Below are positions 10,096-20,091 of a DNA stretch of 64,000 bases, piece by piece. How positions within the stretch are numbered: the first letter of the stretch is position 1; every line of letters begins with the position of its first letter. The DNA is from Geosiphon pyriformis. Taxonomy: Eukaryota; Glomeromycota; Glomeromycetes; Archaeosporales; Geosiphonaceae. The translations under genes and the position numbers were made by a program. Location of the stretch: assembly GCA_016748015.1 (NCBI GenBank), contig JAAOMT010000009.1, positions 542,247 through 606,246 of the forward strand, in the 5' to 3' direction. Below the pieces are notes generated by a model. That model did no database searches. It was given only the letters and a program-made list of their open reading frames with translations, and was not told the origin of the DNA.

Positions 10096-11314
10096 AATAA
10101 TGCTATTATTATTACTAAAATATCTTAAAAATTCAGTTTTAAATATGTTGAAAGTTAGAAGTTTGTTTATTAAGCTTTAATATCATAAATTAGTAGTATT
10201 TTATAAAAAGTATAAGATGACTTAAAAAGCTCAAGTGTCATCTTATTTATTGGTTGTGATGGCTTTTGCCACATTATTAAGTTATATTTATGTATCATCT
10301 TTTTTACCAGTAAATTTTTTAAGATTTGTAATTAGTACATAGGTCATTGGTGTGAATAATAATTGTTGTTGTAATTGCTATTGCAGTAGTTGTTGCTGAA
10401 ATTGTTGTTGCTGAACAGCTATTGGTGCAACCAATAGATTGATTATAATTACTGAAAATAAGAGTTGTTAGAAAATATAAGCAGAATTTGGATTGTTCAA
10501 GTTTGACTGAATTTGAACAATTGGAGTTTGCAATTCTGATTTATCTATGATTGGGTTCTGGTTATTAATTTTTTGATCATTGTCTTTCTTTTTTTCTGAT
10601 TCTGTATTTGTTCAGTTACTGGTTAATTCAAAATTTGGTTAAAGTGGCAGTAATTGAAGTTCTGATAATATAGTTGTTTGTAATTTAAACTTTTCAAAGT
10701 AATTGCTATAGGTTTTTAATAGTTTGGCTTTTTTTTGTTTACTTTGAAATAATATTCTTACCAATAATGTTTTTATGATTGATGTGAATACAGCTGCTAA
10801 TGTTATGTAAATAATACTTCTTAAAATATGGTAATATAATGAGTTAATAGACAAAACAACTTTTGGTTTCTTTCAAGTAGATGGTTTTGTTTTCTTTAAT
10901 GTTTTTGCTAAAGTTTGTAATTTTTCTTTTTCATTTTCAGCAAAAGTGATGAAAAATTTCTGTTGTGTATAGTTTTTAATTTTCTGGTTTATTTCTGTAA
11001 TCAGTGGTACAAACAAATAGTTTAGTAGATATGTAGTGCTTTAGAGTAATTTACTGTAGAAATTATTGAAAACAGCTTTTGGATCTCTTTGTTCTTCTAA
11101 GTAATATACAATTCTTTTATTAACATAACAATTGAATACTGATTTTGTTGACCAATTATTGTTTGTTAGTCTGAGATGAATATGATAGTATTGGAATAAA
11201 GCTTTCACAAATTCTAAGTAATTTGTTTCTATTATTTTTGATTTTGCTATTGTTCTAAATATTTGTTGTTGGCATTGGTTTTGTGTTAGATTATATCTTA
11301 TAAAAAGCACCAAA
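10096..11314 (-). pseudogene. gag fragment of the Gy-1 family, copy 2
   Basis: Minus-strand reading begins near 11250 (TIAKSKIIETNYLEFVKALF) and parallels copy 1 (ANYLEFVKFLF), including the Gln-rich stretch at 10345-10425. Similarity to copy 1 stops at about 10096, exactly where the LTR of copy 1 starts. The two therefore form a tandem LTR-gag-LTR-gag array on the minus strand. Stops and AT-rich drift make it non-coding. Confidence 0.68.
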
Positions 11315-12005
11315 TATCACAAGTGATTATTTGGGTGTTGGAATAAATAACAAATTCTATAATGTGATACTTAATAGCTATTTAGTTAATGTCAATTTCT
11401 GAAAATTTTGGAGTTTAAAGATTTTGGTTGAGTCTTTTGTATAATAAATAGAGATTCAATAACTGTTTCAATATCCTTTTGAAAATTTATTCTGTGAATT
11501 TTTTTTAGTCTAATGGCTGGTTTTTCTTGATAAGTTATTCTCAATTTTCGAGTTTTTACTCTTGTTTTTCAGATTTTTTACCAGTATTTTTTGATATCAA
11601 TAACTCTATGTATTAATCTCTTAATTAGTTAATAAACAACAAAGAAACAAAATAAAAGAAAATAAAGAAAATAAGAAAATAAAATAAAATTAATATTCTA
11701 TTAATAGCTATAATTAAGAGCTATTAGTCCAGTATAGTTAAGTGTTGAATTTTATTAACATGGAATGTTGATAGAATAAAAATAATTAATATTTCTTAAT
11801 TAAATAATAATAACATAAATTTAGATAATAATTAATATTTTATTAATATGTAATTTGATTTTACTTTAAGTTGTAGAAAACTGTTTTTTAAAGAGAAATA
11901 TATTGGATAATTAATTAATTATTAGTATTGATTCTGAACTGAAATTCCTTTTTTATTATGCTTATTTCTAATTGGCTATTTTATATTCTTATTAAAAATT
12001 CTTAA
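11315..12005 (-). repeat. LTR, Gy-1 family, minus orientation, copy 2
   Basis: Similar to 9267-10095 over most of its length, including GATTTTGGTTGAGTC (compare GATTTTGGTTAAGTT at 9371) and the A-rich AAAATAAAG tract at 11640-11690. The terminal TGTTACA reads TATCACA on the plus strand at 11315, again transition changes. The outer end is lost near 12005, where the decayed Gy-F-type LTR begins. Confidence 0.68.
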
Positions 12006-12009
12006 ATTT

Positions 12010-12755
12010 TTATAAGTAATACAGTAAGTACTAGTTTACAATAATAATAAATACTAATTAGCAATAACAGTAAACATTAGATTAAAATATTAAAAAAAAG
12101 TATTATAATATGTTTTTTATAGAACTATAAATATATATATATATAGTAATTTTAATAATGAAAAAAACAATAATTTTATCTAACAGTTTAATTTTATCAA
12201 ATTTTAATCTTCTATTTTAATTATTTATTAGTCTTTATTTTTAATAAATTTTTAAAAAAATTTTTATATTAAAAAAATTGAAAATAATATTGAAAATAAA
12301 ATTATCATAATTCAAAATATCAAGAAATTTACTTGTATTATTTATTAAATAAAATTATATTTTATTAGTTAAATTTCTTAGAAGAATATTTTTTGATTAA
12401 GATTATTTATATTGTTATTAATTAAAAGCTTTATTATAAAAATTAAGAAAAATACTAAAAACTATTAATATTTTATGTTTTTAAATTAGAGAAATATATT
12501 AAGTAATTGCAAAAATAATTTTAAAAAAAACTCCAAAATATTGAGTAAATTTCAGTTTAGCTTTTGAAAAAAAATATATAAATATATATATAATAATTAA
12601 AAATTAAAAAATAACTTATATTATAATATTAAAAAAAAGTTTTTAATATAATATCAATATTATTATATAAATAAAAATAAAAAATTCATGAAAAACTAAT
12701 TATAATTAAAATAAAATATTAATATTTAATATATTAAAAAAACTATTAGTAAACA
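12010..12755 (+). repeat. Decayed LTR of the Gy-F family
   Basis: Aligns nearly gap-free with the Gy-F LTR at about 59390-60114. For example, 12330-12350 corresponds to 59690-59710 (TTACTTGTATTATTTATT shared), and the AAAAGCTTTATT blocks match. Almost every difference is C to T or G to A. It ends AGTAAACA at 12755, the decayed form of CCGTAACA. The first ~150 bases of the LTR are not recognisable. No genes. Confidence 0.85.
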
Positions 12756-12759
12756 AAAA

Positions 12760-13290
12760 AATTCTTAGATAATAACATTTTTTCTCTTTTTTTATAATTA
12801 TAATTAATGAATCACTAATAAATAAGTTAGCAGCAGAATATATTTATTAATAAAAATAGTTATAGTTTTTTTATTATTAATAAAAATATTATTAATCTTA
12901 AAAAACTTATTAATTAAGTTAAAAATATGTTGAATTATAACATAATTATTATTTATTCAGATAATATTATTTACAAATATACTAACAGTTAAATATAATA
13001 TTAAACTAAATTAAAAATTAACATAATCTGCTTTTAATATATGTTTAATATTGATATAGTAATTAAAAAATTGTTTGTTTTTTTTCATTTTGCATAATAA
13101 AAAAGCATAAAAAATATATTAGAATTAAAAAAAATTTTACTTTAATTTAAATCAAGAATTTTATAGTTATTAATAAGCCCAAAATCTATTATAATACAAT
13201 TCAAACAATCTGTGTAAATGTTCTCAAAAAATCCAATAAACTTTAAACATATCTTAATTTTTACTAAACTATTTCTTAAATATAATTAAC
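12760..13290 (-). mobile_element. LINE-X relic, RT segment left of LINE-A
   Basis: A very AT-rich stretch that aligns with plus-strand positions 36945-37430 of LINE-B, so it is a minus-strand LINE. The segment around AATATGTTGAATTATAACA (12930) matches LINE-B near 37051 (AATATGTTGAGTAGTGCTTT), and 13130-13285 matches 37265-37415. Differences are overwhelmingly C/T and A/G. Its continuation is at 20092 onward, on the other side of LINE-A. No coding capacity remains. Confidence 0.85.
13282..13290. repeat. Candidate target-site duplication of LINE-A, left
   Basis: ATAATTAAC at 13282-13290 recurs at 20092-20100, directly after the A-rich tail of LINE-A. The two lie at corresponding points of the interrupted LINE-X alignment. 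The sequence is AT-rich, so chance identity is possible. Confidence 0.55.
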
Positions 13291-13473
13291 ATAATATTAA
13301 ATTAATTTTAATAACTAAACAAATTAATAAAAAAAAACTTCTTTTTCTCTTTCATCCAAAATTCCCAAAAAAGAGTCAAAAGTTTTTTCGAAAGAAGTTT
13401 TTTTACCATTCAGTACAATAAATCAAAACCGTTTTTTGATTACAAGGCCACTGTTGGCTCTGTTATTGCTGTT

Positions 13474-15270
13474 ATGAAGAAGACTATTAAAGTTTCTGGT
13501 TCTGAGAGTGGTTTCAAAGCGGTTGTATCAAGAAAAAAGAGGAAGGAAGGTGTATTGGCAGAGGGTATTGATAATAGAAAAGTTGCTGCTGAAGCTTCTG
13601 GTGCTTGTTTATGGAGTTTTGAGACAAGTGACACTACTGAGTCTAAAAGTATTGACATGAAGGAAGAGTGCTTGGTTGAAGAAACCAGTATTGACTATGG
13701 TGAAGATGGTGTTTTCATGAAAGGGGATCTTAATTAAACACCAAAAGATTTATGTGTAAAGACCAAAAAAGTGCTAGAGAAGCCTCTAGGTGTAATTGAT
13801 TATGGTACTGTCAATACAGATGATGACATGTTAGATAATTTCTCTTTTCTCCCACTCCCTCTACCTATCAAACCAACCATTCAAGTGCCTATTTGCAAAT
13901 CTTTTGCTTTAGATATTGATCTTGTGACCATTGCTGGGAAGTCTTCTCAGAAAAAATTGAGTTTTATCAGAAAAATTTTTTTAAGTGTGAATGATTTTGG
14001 GGGGGCTTCTACTCCTTCAAAATTTGGTGGAATTATTCGTGCGACTTTCACTTTGGAAAAGACAATGATGGCTGCTGGGAAATTGGCAAATAATCATGGT
14101 GTTATGATAAACACTGATCTCAAGCATTCTTTGAACAACTGTACGGATCGGGCAATTGTGATGAAAGAAATTCCTGTAAGAACTTCCGTGGAAGCTGTGC
14201 ATACTGCCATGTCCAAATTTGGATTGATTAAGTCAATCAAGATGCAACTTGTGGGTCTGTGGCAAAAAGCGATTGTTAAATTAGAAGATCAGAATCAGGC
14301 TGATCTCTTGGCATCCAAATGGTCTATCCTTATTGGAAAGGATGCAGTACGTGTGGCCAGGGCTGATGTTGACAAACAGATGTGAGATTCCAGAGACGAA
14401 TTCAGGGCACTGTTATACACTTTTTCTGTAGGAACAAATGCTCATGACCTTTGGAATTTTGTTGGTTTGGTTGGTGGGAAAACATGTGTTATTGATTGTA
14501 ATCCTGTTAGCTACACCCATGCTTGTTGTGCTACTGTTTGCTTTGGGTCTGAATTTGATCTGGTTAGTGCAATGGCTGCAATTCCAGTTATAAAGGGAAT
14601 TGGCCTTTACTGGTCCTGCCTCTCTTTGGCTCTATGCTTGGTCTGCAGTCTTTCTGGTCATACATCTCTCAATTGTGTTTCGGTTAAAGTTGGTTCAACT
14701 CTGAAGGGCAGAAAGACACCTCTTTCTGCTCAGGATCAGATCAGATTGGTGGCTATCTATGCTTGGAAATCCGCACCTATTTTTCATCCATTGGCCTTCA
14801 GTGGTAAGACTTGGGCATTAGTTGTTGGTGCTCCTTTAGTGCGCAATTCTCATGGTACTAGTTCATTTCTTGGTTCTGACAATGTTGATAAACTTTTCCC
14901 TTCTGCTACAGATGATTTGGAAAAATGTTTGGTTCGCATTGAAAGCAGTCTTGTCAGTCTTGTGGGACAAATTGGTGAGTTGGCTAAGAGGTTGGAATCA
15001 TTCGTGCCAGCAGTTTTTCAGCCTAGCCCTGAATGTCAGCTGCCAGTGACCCCTCCATCACAGAATCAAGAAGAGGATATAGTGATGGGAGTGGATTTGG
15101 GTGATGCCACTAGTGACAAGACTGCTGCCATTCTGGGTTCACCTGCCTTACCTGAGGTTGTAAAATTGGAAAACATGTTGGAAGGTCTATCTGCTTTGGT
15201 CATGATCCTTTCAGCACACTTGGATGGTTTGGCTTTGGCAGGTGGTGCTTTTCCTCTACCTCTTTCTTAA
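13474..15270 (+). pseudogene. LINE-A ORF1, gag-like nucleic-acid-binding protein
   Basis: 598 codons in one frame with only two internal stops, TAA at 13735 and TGA at 14383, each one C-to-T step from CAA and CGA. Contains an RNA-binding-like segment (VGLWQKAIVKLEDQNQADLL, about residues 260-280), a CCHC knuckle CLVCSLSGHTSLNC near residue 390, and a Ser/Ala-rich C-terminal part with a predicted coiled coil (ESSLVSLVGQIGELAKRLES). The homologue is LINE-B ORF1 (39375-40941 and 50809-51240). The frame is open upstream of the ATG at 13474, so the true start may be earlier. Expected role: ribonucleoprotein formation with element RNA. Confidence 0.8.
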
Positions 15271-15296
15271 TGAATGATCTGGTATAGAAAATTGCT

Positions 15297-18200
15297 ATGT
15301 GTAATGTTCGTGGGTTGAACAATCCTGTGAAGCAAAATGATGTCATCTATTAGCACAAGGATATGAACAATTTGGTTTCTATTTTTATGGAGTCAAAACT
15401 TAAAGAGAAAATTTGCCCATAGTTGGCTGACAAATTTGATAGTGTTCAGGTTTTTACTTCTGGTCTGGATTTTGGTTCTTTGGGTGTTGAAGTGTTAATC
15501 ATCATGAATTTTTCTTTGGCAAAACATGTCTGCAAGGTTTCTGAGGTGCCTGGTTGGCTCCTATCCATCAAGTTTCTTTTCAAAAATAAACTTTCAGTGT
15601 CTATTTTGGGGCTCTATGCTGGTGTTTCATCAGTGGTTTGGTTTTCTCAGGCTGGTGAGGTCAACTCTTTCATTGCTAAAGCCATTAATAAGTCTTTTTT
15701 TGTTATTTTTGGTGGTGATTTTAATGAGAATGATTCACACAAATGTGCCAGTTTCAAAAAGTGTTTTAATTTGGGTTTGATTAACTCTCTGGGGGGGAGC
15801 TCTTTTGTGAAGTCACCTACTTGGTACAATTTTCATGGTATCACTAAGACAATTAACTACATGTTCATTTCTTCTAATTTGGTTGGTGTGGTGGTGGATC
15901 ATGGTGTGAATGGCATTGAGAACTATTTTGATACTAATCACAATGCTGTTTATGTTTTTGTGAGTCTGGGTGGTCTGTTCGATGTTCAGTTAAACTTATT
16001 GTACAAACAAGCTAATAGAGATTGTTAGAAGTATGATATCAAAAATGCTAGTGAGATTAAGTAGTTAGAATTCAGGAATGCTACCGCTGCTAATGCTGTT
16101 ATGTTCTCGGATGAGTTTGTTGCAGCTAAGCAGTTTTCTGATCTGGATGCAATATGGGACATTGTTCATAAGATTATGGTTTTTTCAGCTGGTGGAATGT
16201 TCAAGAAAAAATGGTTTAAGAGTTTCAATTGTGTTTTTAATAAAGTATCTTTCCAGTTTCATAAACTGGAGCTACTTGTGTCTAAACTGGTGAAGGCTTC
16301 TTGGTTGGTTTCTGACAGGGATTTTGCCTTGTTGTTGAATACTTGGAACAGGCTTGATTCTGTGGGCACTTTGTCAGTAAAATCTCTGTTTCTTTCTGGT
16401 GCTGGTTTTGATGCGATCCGTTCTGGGCTGGCTAAGGTGAGGAAGTCTTACCGCTCTTCTAAGTTATTGGAATCTAAGTATGCTGAAGAATCTCATATAA
16501 GACAGGCTATTGAGAGGAGGATGGAAAGTTTTGAGGTGGATAAGGGTCACACCATTAGAAGTGTTTTGGAGCATCCTTTTTGTAAAGTGGTGTTGGATCA
16601 TTTGGTGGATGGTGGGGAGTTGGTCTTGGAGCCTGATTTGGTTAAATCTAAAGTGAATGGAATCATGGAGGGTTGGACTAGAAAATGTGTGGTGGCTTCT
16701 GATATCTCTGGTGATTGGGCAAGGCAATTTCGGCTTTTGGATCATATCTTCAATAGTGCCTTCTCTGATGTAATGCATTTAATTGGTTTTGATGAAATGT
16801 TTAGTGTTATTTCAAATTTGCCCGATGGGAAAGTGGCTGGTCTTTCTGGTATCACTAATAAACTTTGAAAACACTGTAACAAGTTGGTCTTAGATATGCT
16901 TTTGGTGTTCTTAAATTTTTGTTTGAGTTGTGAGTCAGTGCCTGGACCTTGGAGGGAGACCTGGGTCTTAATGATTCCTAAATCTTATAAGTGGAAGAGG
17001 GTTTTTATAAATACCTGCCCTATTGTTTTGATTGAGACAGCTTGTAAAGTCCTTTCCAAGATTCTTTCAGATCAGATCTCTCTGGCTTGTAGCACTTTTG
17101 ATGTCCTCCGTGGGGACAATTTCTCTGTCCTGAAAGGTATGTCTACTCATTCGCCTATCTTTGCTATTGGTTCAGTGATTGAAGATGTTTTGGAAAAGAA
17201 CCAAGAGTTGTGGCTGGTTTTACAGAATATGTGCAAAGCTTATGATTCTGTTGGTTGGAAGCATCTCAAGAGGAGTTTGATCAGAGTCAAAATGTGTGAC
17301 AAATTTATCAGATTTTTTGGTAGCATTCATAATGGTCACACTAACAAAGTAATGACAGATTTTGGTTTGACTGATAAATATCATGTTCACAATGGATTGG
17401 ATCAAGAGGAGGTTTTTTCACCACTTTTCTTATGTATATTTTATGATTCACTTTTGTGTGAAGTTAAGAGACAGGAGAGCATTTGTGGTTACAGGTTGAT
17501 TTTTCATTTCATTTTTAAGACTGGCTGGGTGGAATCTTAAGCTAGGCTGATGTCATTTCTGGCCACTGGTGCTTTTGTTGATAATACTATCTGGGTCGGT
17601 AGCAGCCAGGCTGCTACACAACACATCCTCAATATTGCTAGTGATTTTTTTCATTTAAATGACATTTTGATAAACAATGACAAGACTGTGGCCATTCCTA
17701 TCAACTGTCAGGTTACTGCTCCTTACCTAACTATTAGTAATATGCCAATTTTCATAGTTAAAAAAGGTGAACCTCATTGTTATCTAGGGATTTTTTTATT
17801 TTCTGAAGGTCTTTCGAAGCCTAGCTTGGTTAAGGCACATTCAGATGTTCGGTTTTTTGTCAATCTCATTCTGAGAAAAGTTATTTCAGATAAACAGTTT
17901 GCATATTTGGTATCTACAGTTCTCTTTCCTATTGTCAGCTACAGAACTCAGTTCAGTTTTATTCCTCTCAGTGTGTGTAATAAATGGGATACTTTGATTC
18001 ACAAGGGCCTGAAGTCCAAATCTGGGCTGCCTCTGAACTTTCCCAATGATGCGCTTTATTATCTTTCCTTGTACAATTTAAAAACTTTTGAGCAGATTCA
18101 GACTGAGAGCAAATCAGCTTCTGTCATTGCTTTTGCAAATTCAGTTGGTGTTTTGGGTTATTTGTTTTCTCATAGGTCTCACGATCTCCAAGTTCTCAGC

Positions 18201-19958
18201 TGGCATCCTCGTCACCCTTTGTTGTTTCCTGTTTGTATTAGAATCAGCCCTTCAAACAACTTTTTGGCAGATGTGGTTCATATTTTTTTCGTGTGTGATT
18301 TGTCTTTGGGTGGCTCTTTGGCCAGTGTTTTTTGTTTTTGGAGCGGTACTCCTATGTTTCTAGTTTTTGGTGAGACAATTTTCTTCAAATGTGTTTTTTT
18401 CCTCAGGCATTATGGTATAGCTTTCATAGAACAGCTTTGTGATCAGAATGGCATTGTTTTTGATTGGAAAACTTTCAAGCATTGGAAAAAACTGGACTTT
18501 CATGGCCTGGTCCCCTTCTGGTTTGATTTCTCTGTACGTTTTCTTGGTGGTGTGGCTTCTCTTTCTGGTTATTCTCCTCATGAGGGTGTTTGTGGCTCTT
18601 CTGACATCCATCAGTCTCCTGGTTTTGGTGTTATTTGTAATGATCTGTTGAATGTTGGTGCCGCCCGTCTTTCTGTGTACACAGATGGGTCTCTGAGTAA
18701 CTTGGGCACTGTTGACATGTTGGCTGGTGCTGCAGTTTTTTTTGAGGACATTAATTCGGGTCTGGATGTAAGGGTTTCTGGTTTGGTTTCTTCTACTTTA
18801 GTGGAATTGCAGGCCATTGCTTTAGCTCTTGAGTGTGTTCTTTCTTTTTATTCAGTTGACTTGTTCTCAGACAGCCAGGCAGCTTTAGATGCTTGCAGGT
18901 CGGAGTCTTTATTGGTTGGCCCTAATTTCAGGAATCGTTGTTGGATTGAGCATCATCACATCACCAATGTTATTCATCGCAAAAATTTGGATGTTAATTG
19001 AATTAAGGTTAAAGGCCATTTGGGTGTTTCAGACAACAAGCAAACTGATGTGCTTGCTAAGAATGCTGCCCTTTCTGCCTGGCACCTGCTTCACTTGGTT
19101 AGTGAGAGATTTTTAAAGGCTGGTGTTGATGTGGTTTTTGGTAATTTAAGGCATTTTGTTCGTGATGTATTCAGGTCTATCAATTGCATGCATTGGAAGG
19201 TTGGTTCTGGTTCTCAGGTTGTTCTAAGTTGTCTGCGTGCTGATATTGACTGGTTGAGATCTTTTCTGGTATGGCACCCAGATTCTCATATGGCGACTTG
19301 TTTTACTAGTATTTGGATGACTGGTTTTCGTACATATTTTATGAAAGCCCTTTATTATCACCTTCTTGTTGCTGTGCAAAAGCATCTGTATGATAGGGGT
19401 TATCCCAGTGTAGTTTGTTTGTTCTGTGGTGAGGTTGAAGTCTTAGACCATGTCTTTTCTTGCTCTTCTGACATTGATAGTCACGCCGGTTTGTTGGACA
19501 CTTATGCAGCTGCCTGGAAGGTGCGTTTTGGTCTGTCTCATTTTTCTTCATGCATATTGCAGTTGTTGTCGACTTGCATTTCAGATGTGACTGTCAGTAC
19601 AGCCCTGTGTAAGAGCTTTGTTTTCGACGATTGATATCGCAAGTCTGTTTCTGTTTACAAGGATCCTAAGGTGGCAATGGTCAATGTTGTAAATTTTGTG
19701 TGTGAGTTTTGTCTTGCATTTCGTGATAATATCTGGCTGGTCTGTATGAAACACCAAACCATTATGGAGAAGAATAAGCTGATTCCACGTGATGGTTCCA
19801 TTTCTGTCGCTGTTTCTGGTTTTTCTACGTGGCTTTCAGTTGGGATGATTAGGTTGTTGGATGTTGCTGATGCACTTGGCATCAGTTTTGGGTATTGTAA
19901 ATATTGTTTGTTTTATGCAGGTATTGATAATCTGGCTTCTGTTCATATAAGTGCATAG
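15297..19958 (+). pseudogene. LINE-A ORF2: endonuclease-RT-RNase H, nonsense-interrupted
   Basis: One frame of 1,554 codons. Order: endonuclease (MCNVRGLNN start; GGDFNEN near 15710; TKTINYMF and DTNHNAV near 15850-15945), RT (NMCKAYDSVGW near 17230; FVDNTIWVGSS near 17575), RNase H (VYTDGS, ELQAIALALE, SDSQAAL, VKGHLGVSDNKQTD; 18670-19050) and a C-terminal CLFCG...HVFSC finger near 19415-19460. Premature stops occur at 15351, 15420, 16026, 16062, 16866, 17538, 18999 and 19632. At 15420, 16062, 18999 and 19632 LINE-B encodes Trp. Four catalytic-site Asp positions read Asn. Such proteins nick target DNA and copy element RNA there. Confidence 0.9.
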
Positions 19959-20091
19959 TGTTGTTCTGACCAGTCTGAGTGTTTGGTCATGTGTAGCAAA
20001 GGCATGATTCACGTCTAGTTTAGATTATTTGTATGATATATAGCACTAGGTGGCATTTGGACTTCACTCGTTAAACTTTAATAAAAAAATA
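19959..20091 (+). other. LINE-A 3' UTR and A-rich tail
   Basis: Contains CACTAGGTGGCATTTGGACT and CTCACTCG-like sequence related to the LINE-B 3' end (34601-34732 complement, ...GTGTTTGAACCTCACTTG). It ends in TTTAATAAAAAAATAAT. The shared segment is probably the signal recognised by the ORF2 protein. Confidence 0.7.

Larger units (their letters stand above)
13291..20091 (+). mobile_element. LINE-A: full-length non-LTR retrotransposon, recently inactivated
   Basis: About 6.8 kb with a 5' UTR, ORF1 (13474-15270), ORF2 (15297-19958), a 3' UTR and an A-rich tail (ends TTAATAAAAAAATAAT). Endonuclease, RT and RNase H in ORF2 place it among apurinic-endonuclease LINEs of the Tad/I type. It is inserted in the older LINE-X. 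Both ORFs keep one frame for their whole length and are broken only by nonsense codons, in contrast to the heavily decayed relics around it. Its GC content is visibly higher than the flanks. Confidence 0.92.

Noticed and set aside
12100-13300. Strict CpA-only RIP signature
   Set aside because: Compared with intact copies, C is lost before A, T, C and G alike, and some CpT and CpA survive. A context-limited process cannot be asserted without counting.
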